A stretch of DNA of 64,000 nucleotides from assembly GCF_900129355.1 (NCBI RefSeq), contig NZ_FQVL01000002.1, forward strand, positions 310,001-374,000, in the 5' to 3' direction. The DNA is from Seinonella peptonophila (GTDB lineage Bacteria > Bacillota > Bacilli > Thermoactinomycetales > Thermoactinomycetaceae). The position numbers and the translations under genes are program-made. This document shows, piece by piece, positions 7,666 to 15,711 of this stretch; the stretch's first letter is position 1; each line of letters starts with the position of its first letter. Under the pieces are notes generated by a model. The model did no database searches and was not told the DNA's origin. It worked only from the letters and a program-made list of their open reading frames with translations.

Positions 7666-7791
7666 TCATTCAAGTTCATAATCCTCAGCCTCTTTCGCTT
7701 TCTTCTCTAATTCAATTACTCTTTTTTCCAATTCAAATAAGATATCTGCAAGTGCCGAAATTGAGGCTCTCAGAATATTTATTTCAATCAT
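7666..7791 (-). CDS. Coiled-coil microprotein, 41 residues
   Basis: A short ORF between the nuclease and the 78-residue gene. The product MIEINILRASISALADILFE continues into a charged heptad-like helix (LEKRVIELEKKAKEAEDY). Start and stop abut the neighbours by one base, which supports a real gene. No family recognised. Confidence 0.5.
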   Translation of the reverse strand: MIEINILRASISALADILFELEKRVIELEKKAKEAEDYELE

Positions 7792-8859
7792 TCACAACCA
7801 CCCCCTAATCTGATCAATGTAATCAAACATAAGTTTATAAGTTTCTAAGATACGTTTATTTACTTTGGAGTCGTTGTGGAGTCCCATTCCTGTATACTCT
7901 TGTTCTAATTCGTCTATTTCATCAGGTGTTATTGATCGAGCGATTACATTTTTGTAATTGTTAAAAGTCCATTTTGAAACATCTAATTTAGGTGGTGTTT
8001 CGTTCTTCACCATCTCCATTACTGATTCAAACCGTTCTAGTAAGTCCGTTCGATCCTCATCCATGATTCGATAGTAAAAGCAACGCAAATCAGGGTATTT
8101 AAGCTGCTCATCAGCGCTCATTTCCCAACTCTTTTTAGATAGATTTCCATATAGCAGTAAAAACTCATCAACTCCATATAGGATCGAATAAGCAACCACC
8201 TGTTTGACATGGTCAGGATCAGGACCACGCATAGAAAATTGACTAGTCCTAGCTGATGACGTTTGCTTGCTCTTTATTTCTAGTCCAATCCGGGAACCAT
8301 CTTTGTACTGAATTATTCCATCAGGTTGTCCTCCAATGGGAACACCTGAGTAAATCCCGTATGTCTTGGCGAATTCTTCCCACATAGGAACCTTTAACAT
8401 TTCCCCTGATTTCGTTTCCATTGTGGTATAGGTTGGTTTGAAAGCTGGATCATTACCGGTCATTTTCTGATAATGCTTATGGATCGCTAACAAATCGTGC
8501 TGAATCAAGTCCCCAAACATACCTCCAAGTTTCTGCCAACGCTTTTGGTGTGGTTGAATTGAATCTTCATCTCGCTTATCTCCTTTAGCCATGTGGTAAA
8601 GTTCCCGCAAGCAAGATGATGCACTAGAAGGATGAAAATAATGAACCCCCCGTTTTTTCAATCCTTTTGACGGAGGGTTTAGAATCGCTTCATATTTGAT
8701 TTTATGAATGTAGGCTTCTAAATCCAGGTCATAAGGTTGCTTTTGTGAGTGAAAATTGTTGATCATAGAAAGGAAATCAGTTGTAAGCTGTTCTCCTCTT
8801 CGTGTAGTACTTTCCGTTTCCATCTGATCTATGATTTCGCTTGCTGTGCTAGTGAACAT
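7792..8859 (-). CDS. PD-(D/E)XK nuclease, Cas4/RecB-like
   Basis: A 355-residue nuclease of the RecB/Cas4 superfamily. HPSSASSCLRELYHMAKGD (about residues 76-94) supplies the N-terminal cysteine and arginine-glutamate region. GGQPDGIIQYKDGSRIGLEIKSK holds the catalytic aspartate and the ExK pair, and a helical QVVAYSILYGVDEFLLLYGN motif follows. Such phage enzymes process DNA ends for recombination or replication. No helicase is fused. It lies between the zinc-finger protein and the resolvase, consistent with a recombination group. Start has an AAGGGGAG site. Confidence 0.8.
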   Translation of the reverse strand: MFTSTASEIIDQMETESTTRRGEQLTTDFLSMINNFHSQKQPYDLDLEAYIHKIKYEAILNPPSKGLKKRGVHYFHPSSASSCLRELYHMAKGDKRDEDSIQPHQKRWQKLGGMFGDLIQHDLLAIHKHYQKMTGNDPAFKPTYTTMETKSGEMLKVPMWEEFAKTYGIYSGVPIGGQPDGIIQYKDGSRIGLEIKSKQTSSARTSQFSMRGPDPDHVKQVVAYSILYGVDEFLLLYGNLSKKSWEMSADEQLKYPDLRCFYYRIMDEDRTDLLERFESVMEMVKNETPPKLDVSKWTFNNYKNVIARSITPDEIDELEQEYTGMGLHNDSKVNKRILETYKLMFDYIDQIRGWL

Positions 8860-8871
8860 TTTATCTCCCCT

Positions 8872-9093
8872 TTAAAACAGCTCAATTTTTCTTATATATG
8901 TGACTTTCCGTTTTCGATCTAATAGGCTATTTGCCGCAAACTCTATGACGATTTTTTCAGGTATTTCTTCCTTCTTTGCATACCCATACCAAAAATTAGT
9001 CATTCTTTTGTGAGAGTACTCACAACTACATGCTTCTCTTCTGCTTTCAAATTCTGCATCACATTTTTCACAATGCCACTTTGTTTTAGGCAT
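8872..9093 (-). CDS. Small zinc-finger protein
   Basis: About 73 residues from the ATG at 9093, chosen because AAAGGAG stands at the correct distance while the upstream in-frame codons lie inside the polymerase gene. WHCEKCDAEFESRREACSCEYSH offers four cysteines and a histidine for one zinc. The ribosome site is embedded in the polymerase stop region, so translation is coupled. Likely a nucleic-acid-binding accessory; exact role unknown. Confidence 0.65.
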   Translation of the reverse strand: MPKTKWHCEKCDAEFESRREACSCEYSHKRMTNFWYGYAKKEEIPEKIVIEFAANSLLDRKRKVTYIRKIELF

Positions 9094-9097
9094 TATA

Positions 9098-10201
9098 TCA
9101 TTTCTCCTTTTTCGGTCTACAATTCTCAAAATCCCACTCATCCATTCCGTATTCCTCTGCCCAACGAGGCATCACGACTGTATCAGACTTTAACGGAACC
9201 GTGAACCAATCAGGGACGGTTTGCGTCATGACTTCCGAAAACAAATCCATGTTCTTAATGGTCACATCTTTTTTCGGAACTTCAATAATAATTTCATCGT
9301 GGATCGATGCAACCAACTTCCAGCCTCTTTCCCGACAAATCTGAGCCATTTTAATACCGTTTAATTTGATAATGTCACTGGTTGCGGAACCCTGAATGAC
9401 TGCATTGAAACACTCTCTTTCCATCCCTGCTTTTCTTGTCCTTGGTTTCTTTAGAAGGGTTAATTCAGCTTCTATTTCTTCTAATCGTTTCTTATCTTTA
9501 ATCCGCTTTCTTTCACGGTACAACTTCATCAATTTAGGTTCGTTTTGTTCTGCTTGTTTAACAACCTTTTGATAGTCTGCAAATCTTCTCTTGCGTCCAA
9601 ATAAGGTTTCAACATAACCGTTCTTTTTCATAAATTCAATAGTATCCTTAACCATTTGATCGAAAGCCGGGAATGATTGATTAAAACGATCAAAAACCAA
9701 CTGAGCAACTTCCAAAGTTACGTTCATTGTTTCCGCAAATCGTTTAGGTGTCTGCTGGTAACTCATAGCTAATACTCCCTGCTTCATCATCTTTCTAGGA
9801 AAAAAAGCGGTTGCTGGTGCTTGGTTTTTGTCTTCTCCACCAGTTTTAGAAACTGGATCATACCAACCATTGTCACGGCAATATTTTTCTGGTAAATCAA
9901 AGGCTAACATAGCCATTGTGGTATATAAGTCTTTTCCGTCTAGAAAAATTTGACGCAAAGAATTATCACCATATTTGGTATACATGATATGGGCCTGTAC
10001 TCTTGGTTCCGCTTGACTTAAATCAGCACCAAGAAACATAAAACCAGGAGAAGGAACCATACATTTTCTAATTGCGGTTCCTTCCTTCGTGCGTGAGGGG
10101 ATGTTTTGCAAATTGGTGCCCTTGCTAACTTTTCGATTGTCTAATACTAGCTTTCTAGCAATAGCAAAACGGTTAGAATCGGTTATAAATTCACCTATCA
10201 T
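9098..10201 (-). CDS. DNA polymerase I family, C-terminal half (palm and fingers)
   Basis: This 367-residue half carries the whole polymerase active site. GTNLQNIPSRTKEGTAIRKC at about 28-47 is the end of motif 2. Motif A is GADLSQAEPR with Asp60. Motif B is RKMMKQGVLAMSYQQ with Arg136, Lys140 and Tyr148. Motif C is HDE at 301-303. It lacks the exonuclease and thumb, which are in the ORF at 10749-12542. The first 26 residues have no counterpart in normal polymerases. Its ATG overlaps the endonuclease stop (ATGA), so it is translated by coupling. The two halves probably assemble into one enzyme. Confidence 0.88.
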   Translation of the reverse strand: MIGEFITDSNRFAIARKLVLDNRKVSKGTNLQNIPSRTKEGTAIRKCMVPSPGFMFLGADLSQAEPRVQAHIMYTKYGDNSLRQIFLDGKDLYTTMAMLAFDLPEKYCRDNGWYDPVSKTGGEDKNQAPATAFFPRKMMKQGVLAMSYQQTPKRFAETMNVTLEVAQLVFDRFNQSFPAFDQMVKDTIEFMKKNGYVETLFGRKRRFADYQKVVKQAEQNEPKLMKLYRERKRIKDKKRLEEIEAELTLLKKPRTRKAGMERECFNAVIQGSATSDIIKLNGIKMAQICRERGWKLVASIHDEIIIEVPKKDVTIKNMDLFSEVMTQTVPDWFTVPLKSDTVVMPRWAEEYGMDEWDFENCRPKKEK

Positions 10202-10749
10202 ATTGCTTGTTCCCCTTGGTCCATTTGCGAATAAGGCATGTGTTCACGTCTGAATTTGGTTACTACTTTTTCAGCTTCCTGTTTATCTAGAAAATAGCCT
10301 AAATGATGCATTTTACAATCAACTTGTACTAATGCTCTCCACTTACCTTTTTCTTTATCTAATGTTACTCCTCTGATGCCTGATTTGTTGTTTTTAAAGG
10401 CTCCTCTGTAATTCTGCAAATTTTCTTTTTGGGCGCATGCCCTCAAATTAGTTTTACGATTATCTAATGTACACCTATTAATGTGATCTACTACTTTTCC
10501 AAAAGGAAAATCTAAAATGAACCTATGCAGTTGAATTGTTTTATATTTTTCTTTACCGTTGATCGTTCCGCTGTAATAGGTATTTTGAGCATAACCCCCA
10601 CCTACCGGGTTATAACACCATCTGCGCCCCAATTCAATCAAGCTAGGTAAATCCTCGGTATCAATCAAAACCTCATGAACATCACCATTTCTACGGACAA
10701 TAAAAAAAGCCGTGGTTTCCCCACGAACTTCATAATCATTGAAAGGCAT
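10198..10749 (-). CDS. HNH/AP2 homing endonuclease inserted in the polymerase gene
   Basis: A 183-residue free-standing endonuclease. LHRFILDFPFGKVVDHINRC followed by DNRKTNLRACAQKENLQN is the HNH motif (His, Asn, Asn pattern), and GIRGVTLDKEKGKWRALVQV plus the HLGYF turn is an AP2 DNA-binding domain. It starts at the stop of the polymerase N-terminal half (TAATG) and ends inside the start of the C-terminal half. Such genes cut an uninterrupted allele and copy themselves in. Too little flanking sequence remains for a group I intron. Confidence 0.88.
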   Translation of the reverse strand: MPFNDYEVRGETTAFFIVRRNGDVHEVLIDTEDLPSLIELGRRWCYNPVGGGYAQNTYYSGTINGKEKYKTIQLHRFILDFPFGKVVDHINRCTLDNRKTNLRACAQKENLQNYRGAFKNNKSGIRGVTLDKEKGKWRALVQVDCKMHHLGYFLDKQEAEKVVTKFRREHMPYSQMDQGEQAI

Positions 10750-12542
10750 TAATTATAACCCCCATATTCGTTTTTAAGCTCTTTGTAAACATCTATTGAT
10801 CGACCAGAATACGATTTACTTGCATAACGGCCCGTTTTAGTTCCTGTTGCGTCAAAGAGTGAATGTAATCTACCATCAACATCAATATTGTTAGGTATTG
10901 ATCGTGTGTAAGTGGTTATTAGTTTTTCGTACTTACTAACTTCTGACAGTGGTTTAAGTGCTGATTCCTTCTCAAAATACTTCTCTAATACCGCTTTAGA
11001 AGTAGATCGAGATTTACCAATTTCAAATTCTGGGGTAATGTCTTTGATTCCAAGGTGGTCATAAATCAAATAGGCTTTATGATTACTGTTAGTAAGCGAA
11101 AACCCAGATATATGATTAGGATAATTTTCAACCGTTGCTAAAACTGGTTTCTTTTCTAGATGTTTCTTTAACTGAGATGTTAAATTTGAGTACTTTTTAA
11201 GGTGTGTTTTACCTTGTACTTCAACCTCTTTTATACTTGATTCAATTTTGTTTTTACGTTCATTCCATTTGTTTATACGTTCTTTTTGTTTTGCTTGCCA
11301 ATCTTTAATCTTTTTCTGGTTGATGGTTTCGCTCATTTTTCTAACAAAACTATCATTGATATTATAAAAGTCGAATAGTCCTTTTTCCGCATTTTTTAAC
11401 TGGTTTTCAAATTCAATATTAAGTTGGTTAAGTGCTTCTAAATCAACATTGAATCCAGTTCGTTGTAAAAATACATCTGTCTCTGGTAGTTTTGAATCAA
11501 TCAAGGTGTTACATTGCCATAGGTTATCTGTTTGTATCATCATTTTTATCTGCCATTCGGTTAATTTCCAACCATACAAAACGTCTAAAATAGCGTAAAT
11601 GCCTACTATTTCTATATTGAATGGTGCAGGTGAGCATTTAGAAAAAAGATCCTCGAATGTGTAAATTTTATGATCAATTCCAAAATACTTCCCATATTTC
11701 TGCACCAATCTTTTTAATCCATATGATTCTTCGTTCTCATTTAGTAAGTGCATAGCATTTAAGCTATCAAAGACACAACCCTTAATTTCTATCCCATCGT
11801 TTAACCCCATATGCAAATCAAAACGAGTAGCTCCGAAGTGCCAGGATTTTCCCTCATTGGGATTCTCCATATAAGGCTTAATAGCAGTCAAGAACTTAGA
11901 ACGGGTTAATTGCTTTGATTCATCTTGCATTTGATACTTATACGGAATCTGATTTCCGTTGATTTCATCGATTCCAGATAAATGAGTAAAAGGTAGATAG
12001 AAACCTATCTCCTGCAATGGTAACCAACACGAGTAACCCACTGTCATATCTAAAAACCAATCTGTACCTGTTGTTTCAGTGTCCCATGCAATTAGAGATG
12101 TAACCCCTAATTCATCCCATCGTCCAGCCCATTCTTGCCGTTGTAACATGCATTCCGCGTCTAAATCATCAATAAATTGAGCCAGCTCGCTATCATCAGT
12201 CAAGACATAAAAGTTATCAGGTTTGGATCGTAGCAACTCATCAATCCGTTGCTTCCTTAATTCAAGGTTCTGTTGATGCTTCAGCTTTTTTCCAATTCTC
12301 ATAACCTCAGCCTTGGTTAACGGTCCGTCTTTGTCTCGCTGTAAATCTCCTTTTTCAAACTGCTCACGAACTAGGGGGATTAACTCCTGTTCCTTTTTGG
12401 TTAGGCTCTTTTTATTGGCTATCTCATCTAATTGGTCTATAAGAGGTTTCTTAGCCTCTGAGACGGCTTCTATACGCTCTCTCGCCGTCTTTGTGTCGAT
12501 ATGGGTAGGATTGCTTAGGGTTAACTGGAGATTCAGATTCAT
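10749..12542 (-). CDS. DNA polymerase I family, N-terminal half (exonuclease and thumb)
   Basis: 597 residues. A 3'-5' proofreading exonuclease begins after a 145-residue charged extension: Exo I IAWDTETTG (Asp154, Glu156), Exo II HFGATRFDLHM near 235-245, Exo III GIYAILDVLYG near 314-324. A long helical thumb follows, then LFDATGTKTGRYASK, the first part of polymerase motif 2. There the homology stops. The last 20 residues (YSGRSIDVYKELKNEYGGYN) look like a non-homologous tail created by the endonuclease insertion. It has a strong TTAGGAGGG site. Alone it can proofread but not polymerise. Confidence 0.88.
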   Translation of the reverse strand: MNLNLQLTLSNPTHIDTKTARERIEAVSEAKKPLIDQLDEIANKKSLTKKEQELIPLVREQFEKGDLQRDKDGPLTKAEVMRIGKKLKHQQNLELRKQRIDELLRSKPDNFYVLTDDSELAQFIDDLDAECMLQRQEWAGRWDELGVTSLIAWDTETTGTDWFLDMTVGYSCWLPLQEIGFYLPFTHLSGIDEINGNQIPYKYQMQDESKQLTRSKFLTAIKPYMENPNEGKSWHFGATRFDLHMGLNDGIEIKGCVFDSLNAMHLLNENEESYGLKRLVQKYGKYFGIDHKIYTFEDLFSKCSPAPFNIEIVGIYAILDVLYGWKLTEWQIKMMIQTDNLWQCNTLIDSKLPETDVFLQRTGFNVDLEALNQLNIEFENQLKNAEKGLFDFYNINDSFVRKMSETINQKKIKDWQAKQKERINKWNERKNKIESSIKEVEVQGKTHLKKYSNLTSQLKKHLEKKPVLATVENYPNHISGFSLTNSNHKAYLIYDHLGIKDITPEFEIGKSRSTSKAVLEKYFEKESALKPLSEVSKYEKLITTYTRSIPNNIDVDGRLHSLFDATGTKTGRYASKSYSGRSIDVYKELKNEYGGYN

Positions 12543-12552
12543 TTAATCCCTC

Positions 12553-12720
12553 CTAATGGACACTTTTAGACTCGAATCTCATTTCAACACCTAACTGCTT
12601 GTTCAACTCATTACAGATTCCTTCAACTAGCAAATCTGCCTGAACAAACTCAGATTTAATCTCAATTTCAGTAGCAATTTCTAAATACTTTAACAATAGA
12701 GCAACTCGATCCTCATTCAT
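12553..12720 (-). CDS. Small acidic phage protein, 55 residues
   Basis: Begins MNEDRVALLLKYLEIATEIE and is predicted helical throughout, ending RFESKSVH. Its GGAGG site lies in the last codons of the replication protein gene, and its stop precedes the polymerase ribosome site by a few bases, so it is part of the replication operon. No family recognised. Confidence 0.6.
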   Translation of the reverse strand: MNEDRVALLLKYLEIATEIEIKSEFVQADLLVEGICNELNKQLGVEMRFESKSVH

Positions 12721-12722
12721 AA

Positions 12723-13502
12723 TTACCAACCTCCTTCTCCTGTCATAGCTTCCTCATAGAGTTGATCCAAACACTTGCTAAACACTCCATGAAAGTATCC
12801 AGGTAGATTCTTGATGTTCATCTTCTTTGTTTTCATAAAAGCAGTACGTAAGGCATAAAGACCAGTTTCAACTAATTCAGATTCAAGGTAAGCATCTTTG
12901 AGATACTTGATTTGTCCTAAGTAGACACCGTATAACTGATAGAGTAATTTCTTGTCCTCTACAAAGGAAAAACAAATCGATTTAAATCTTTCATACGGGC
13001 TCCAAATACGTTTTTTATTTATATTGATTTCATTGCTTTGATAGATTTCTGTTTCAGGTTCCGAATTTTGTGCTTCAGGGCTTGTCTTTTCTTTGATTTC
13101 TGCTTTCTCACGGAGTTCCATATTCGGAGTGTCTTTTACTTCTTCTGATACTTTTTTAAAGGGTTGGAACACATAGAGGTTAGCACCATGACCACCTGAT
13201 TTAATCCTCATCATGTGATGCTTTGTAACCATTCCTAATGCCTCTAATAGCTTCAAGGATCGAATAACGGTACTTCTAGATAGTTCTGCTATCTCAGCTA
13301 TTGAATTAATCTTCAGAAAGGCACAACCAACGTATTTAGCAGCGAAACGAGCAAGGACTTTGTAGATAGTTATTGCTGATTTAGTGAGGTTGTGCTTCTT
13401 GTTATACAAGTGTTGGCGGATTGATGAGTTTAAAGAATCGATATCCTTAAATTGACTGTACTTTTTAGACAAGGTTACGTATTCGGAATTCAGGTTACTC
13501 AT
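12723..13502 (-). CDS. Winged-helix phage replication protein
   Basis: 259 residues. Residues about 40-110 form a winged helix-turn-helix (SIAEIAELSRSTVIRSLKLLEALGMV) like that of replication initiators and DnaD-type proteins. A polar linker (EKTSPEAQNSEPETEIYQS) follows, then a helical C-terminal domain (residues 165-259) that may bind a helicase or helicase loader. It lies directly upstream of the polymerase genes, where phages keep their initiator, and the origin may be inside this gene. A transcriptional regulator is the alternative. Confidence 0.6.
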   Translation of the reverse strand: MSNLNSEYVTLSKKYSQFKDIDSLNSSIRQHLYNKKHNLTKSAITIYKVLARFAAKYVGCAFLKINSIAEIAELSRSTVIRSLKLLEALGMVTKHHMMRIKSGGHGANLYVFQPFKKVSEEVKDTPNMELREKAEIKEKTSPEAQNSEPETEIYQSNEININKKRIWSPYERFKSICFSFVEDKKLLYQLYGVYLGQIKYLKDAYLESELVETGLYALRTAFMKTKKMNIKNLPGYFHGVFSKCLDQLYEEAMTGEGGW

Positions 13503-13536
13503 GGTGCTTCTCTCCCGTGTATCTATTTTGTTGACA

Positions 13537-13563
13537 TGAAAAAGACCCCCAATAGGAGGTCTT
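13537..13563 (-). terminator. Rho-independent terminator
   Basis: On the minus strand AAGACCTCC pairs with GGGGGTCTT around a four-base loop and is followed by TTTTTC. It ends the transcript of the small gene at 13569. Confidence 0.75.
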
Positions 13564-13568
13564 GCTTA

Positions 13569-13715
13569 TTAACTCAATTCAATTAACATCTGATCAAAAG
13601 TCTTTAATTCGTCCCCGACTTTGATATAATCAGCGTCTTCTCCATTCCAGTCCTTGATATCAATGATTACCAAACGTTTACGCTTTTTGGGTTTGTGTTT
13701 TTCAAGGGATAACAT
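13569..13715 (-). CDS. Small basic phage protein, 48 residues
   Basis: The ATG at 13715 follows AAAGGAG at the right distance; the frame extends further upstream without a ribosome site. The start is very basic (SLEKHKPKKRKRLVIIDI) and the end acidic. It stands alone between two terminators. No family recognised. Confidence 0.5.
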   Translation of the reverse strand: MLSLEKHKPKKRKRLVIIDIKDWNGEDADYIKVGDELKTFDQMLIELS

Positions 13716-13740
13716 TTGTTTTCTCCTTTCCTTAAATTGA

Positions 13741-13767
13741 AAAAGAGTACCCAAATCGGTACCCTTT
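13741..13767 (-). terminator. Terminator after the antirepressor gene
   Basis: On the minus strand AAGGGTACC and GGGTACTCTT pair around a short loop and are followed by TTTTTC, three bases beyond the antirepressor stop. Confidence 0.65.
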
Positions 13768-13770
13768 GAT

Positions 13771-14421
13771 CTATGATTTGATCCATTTTTTCCTAACTGC
13801 TTCTTTTACAGATACATCCAATCCTAAATTCTCTTTTACTTTCATTAGATCAACAGTGTCATCTAAAACTGGTTGTCGATCACGCAACATTTCTGGAGTC
13901 ATTTCATCTTTTTTAACCATCTTTTCAAACCCGTAATTATCAGAAACAACTTTATTTGCGATTGAATTAGCTTTCATATAATGTTTCGGTTTTGCGTCTC
14001 TAATTTGGCTGATTTGCTCCATTGCCTTTTTCTGATGTTCCTTGTCCATCATTCGAAAGACTGCAAACCCTTCAAGCCCTGATTGTTTCCGTAGGGTTTT
14101 TAAAAGATGTTTAACCCACTTTTTAAATTCGATTGCTTCCTTGCGTCTTGAATTAAGTATTGCCTCATAAATACCAAATTCCGAAATGATAGGTACTTTA
14201 GGTTTATATTTAAAGTCTTGAAAGCAACCCGCGTAATCTTCGGGTTGCTTTTTCTTCCAATTGAAAGAGTCTATTTCCTGTTGATCCATTCGTTTTGTCA
14301 TATCGTTCGAATCACGATAACCCAATGCTCCAGCCACATCTTTAGCAACCGCCCACCATTCACCATCTTCACCTAAAACAAACCGAATTTCATGATCTAA
14401 CCACTTTTCGATCTTGATCAA
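13771..14421 (-). CDS. BRO-N domain protein, probable phage antirepressor
   Basis: 216 residues from a TTG at 14421; GGAGG lies eight bases before it, while the longer ATG at 14472 has no ribosome site and falls inside a terminator. Residues 1-100 are a BRO-N domain (EIRFVLGEDGEWWAVAKDVAGALGY, then SEFGIYEAILNSRRKEAIEF and KKWVKHLLKTLRKQ). BRO-type antirepressors of temperate phages bind DNA or the repressor during induction. The C-terminal half is a lysine-rich helical region of unknown function. It stands in its own transcription unit between terminators. Confidence 0.8.
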   Translation of the reverse strand: MIKIEKWLDHEIRFVLGEDGEWWAVAKDVAGALGYRDSNDMTKRMDQQEIDSFNWKKKQPEDYAGCFQDFKYKPKVPIISEFGIYEAILNSRRKEAIEFKKWVKHLLKTLRKQSGLEGFAVFRMMDKEHQKKAMEQISQIRDAKPKHYMKANSIANKVVSDNYGFEKMVKKDEMTPEMLRDRQPVLDDTVDLMKVKENLGLDVSVKEAVRKKWIKS

Positions 14422-14453
14422 TTGAATAACCTCCAAGATGATTTTTAAGCAAA

Positions 14454-14482
14454 CAAAAAAGGAGGTAAACATTGCTTACCTC
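14454..14482 (-). terminator. Strong hairpin terminator
   Basis: GGAGGTAA and TTACCTCC are perfect arms around a six-base loop. On the minus strand it is followed by TTTTTTG. It lies just upstream of the antirepressor start, isolating that gene from upstream transcription. A second hairpin (GGCACAAA / TTTGTGCC) sits at 14494-14516. Confidence 0.75.
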
Positions 14483-14540
14483 CTTGAAAACTGAAGGCAC
14501 AAAACCTCTTTGTGCCTGAACTGCCAAATTGATAGGTATG

Positions 14541-14570
14541 AAAAAAAGAAGCCCAACAAATGAGCTTCTA
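14541..14570 (-). terminator. Terminator after the 65-residue gene
   Basis: On the minus strand AGAAGC and GCTTCT pair around a short loop and are followed by seven T residues. Together with the two hairpins just to its left it makes a triple block between early operons. Confidence 0.75.
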
Positions 14571-14593
14571 ATCCACCTTTGCAAACTAAATTA

Positions 14594-14791
14594 TTAATCT
14601 GGAGAAAGTGCCTTAATTAAACCGTCAACAAAAGCGTTATTGAGTTCTTCACGAATTTCTTGTTCACACTCTTTTTTTACCAATAAGACAAATTCCCCTA
14701 AATCCTTAAAAGAAAAAACAAAAGAACCCGGTTGAATTAACCTAGGTTCCTGTAATTTTCGCTCATAAGCGTAATCTCTTGATACTTCCAT
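14594..14791 (-). CDS. Phage protein of unknown function, 65 residues
   Basis: Begins MEVSRDYAYERKLQEPRLIQ and has a helical acidic C-terminal half (KKECEQEIREELNNAFV). It follows the SSB-like gene by 11 bases and is the last before a terminator. No family recognised. Confidence 0.5.
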   Translation of the reverse strand: MEVSRDYAYERKLQEPRLIQPGSFVFSFKDLGEFVLLVKKECEQEIREELNNAFVDGLIKALSPD

Positions 14792-14802
14792 TCAACCACT
14801 CC

Positions 14803-15600
14803 TTAAAAAGGCAAATCATTTGCTGCTTCTTTCACTTCTTCATCTGTCTTTATTGGATCAACTTCAGGAACTTCAAAACCGATTCGGGTAACATCAAATC
14901 CGATTTTAGTAAGGTCTTGGATCATTTGTTCATCTGATTTTGTGTAAAGGACTTTGGAGAATAGTTCTTGATTGAATACTTGACCTGCTGTTGCTTCGAA
15001 ATGAGATTTCTGAGTTTCATTTAAGGAAGTAATGTTCATTACAGGTGTTAGCATAACAGTTGTTTCTGTTTTTTCACCCATCTTTGATAGCTTAAAAGGA
15101 ACTGTATAAACAGATTCTCCGTACTCTTGGATTTGTGAAGCTAATGCTTTCCCTTGTTTTCGGGTGAATTCAATAACGATTTCATCACCTGATTCCAAAG
15201 TAAAAAAGCCAAACAATATTTTAGGCTTAGCTTTCAAGTCATAGATTAATTTACTTAACTGATCATGACCTTCAGGTTTGTAATTGTGTTTTTCCTTAAC
15301 ATCTTCTAGTTGGTTTAAATCTTTATAAAGCTCTTTCACAGCCTTATCAAATGGATCATCACCATTGATATGCGCTAAACAAGCTGAGTTGTAAATCTGG
15401 TGGTTTTTAGACAAAAAATACCCGCCATGCGATTTATACTCTACAAAATCGGTCAGTGACGGGATTCGTACTAAAACAGATTCTCCTGATTTTAAGTTTC
15501 TTTTATATTTCTTAATATCATCTGTGTTTGTATTCGATTGTTCCGGCTCATCTACTAAAACCTCTGCTCCGCTCTTAGTAAAATAGTCTGTACTACTCAT
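14803..15600 (-). CDS. Phage single-stranded DNA-binding-like protein
   Basis: 265 residues. After a polar N-terminus comes a beta-rich core (SGESVLVRIPSLTDFVEYKS, then KPKILFGFFTLESGDEIVIE) of the kind seen in phage OB-fold ssDNA-binding proteins. The last residues are acidic and end in DLPF, the tail with which SSB proteins recruit polymerases and nucleases. It is the first gene after the inverted-repeat control region and would coat ssDNA during phage replication. Homology is by pattern, not by a known signature, so the assignment is moderate. Confidence 0.6.
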   Translation of the reverse strand: MSSTDYFTKSGAEVLVDEPEQSNTNTDDIKKYKRNLKSGESVLVRIPSLTDFVEYKSHGGYFLSKNHQIYNSACLAHINGDDPFDKAVKELYKDLNQLEDVKEKHNYKPEGHDQLSKLIYDLKAKPKILFGFFTLESGDEIVIEFTRKQGKALASQIQEYGESVYTVPFKLSKMGEKTETTVMLTPVMNITSLNETQKSHFEATAGQVFNQELFSKVLYTKSDEQMIQDLTKIGFDVTRIGFEVPEVDPIKTDEEVKEAANDLPF

Positions 15601-15639
15601 TTAATCATCCTTTCTAGTTCATTCGGTGAGTATAAAAAA

Positions 15640-15689
15640 GTCCCTCTATATACTATAAGGACACCTAAACCCGAAATTAGGACAAAAAA
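15640..15689. repeat. 50-bp inverted repeat, left copy (operator/promoter candidate)
   Basis: Matches the reverse complement of 17545-17594 at 47 of 50 positions; the only differences are three adjacent bases. It contains half-sites GTCC/GGAC and the pair CCTAA/TTAGG, and a TATAGT -10-like box on the minus strand pointing at the SSB-like gene. It lies 40 bases upstream of that gene. Probably a repressor-controlled early promoter. Confidence 0.7.
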
Positions 15690-15711
15690 CAGGGAGTTTT
15701 CGAAAAAAAAT

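Noticed and set aside
10130-10820. Group I intron or intein as explanation of the polymerase interruption
   Set aside because: Outside the endonuclease ORF only about 140 bases remain, too few for a group I core, the frames overlap by start-stop codons, and no intein splice residues (N-terminal Cys/Ser block, C-terminal HN) are present.
14390-14584. 64-residue minus-strand frame
   Set aside because: Runs across two terminator hairpins and the antirepressor start, with no ribosome site.
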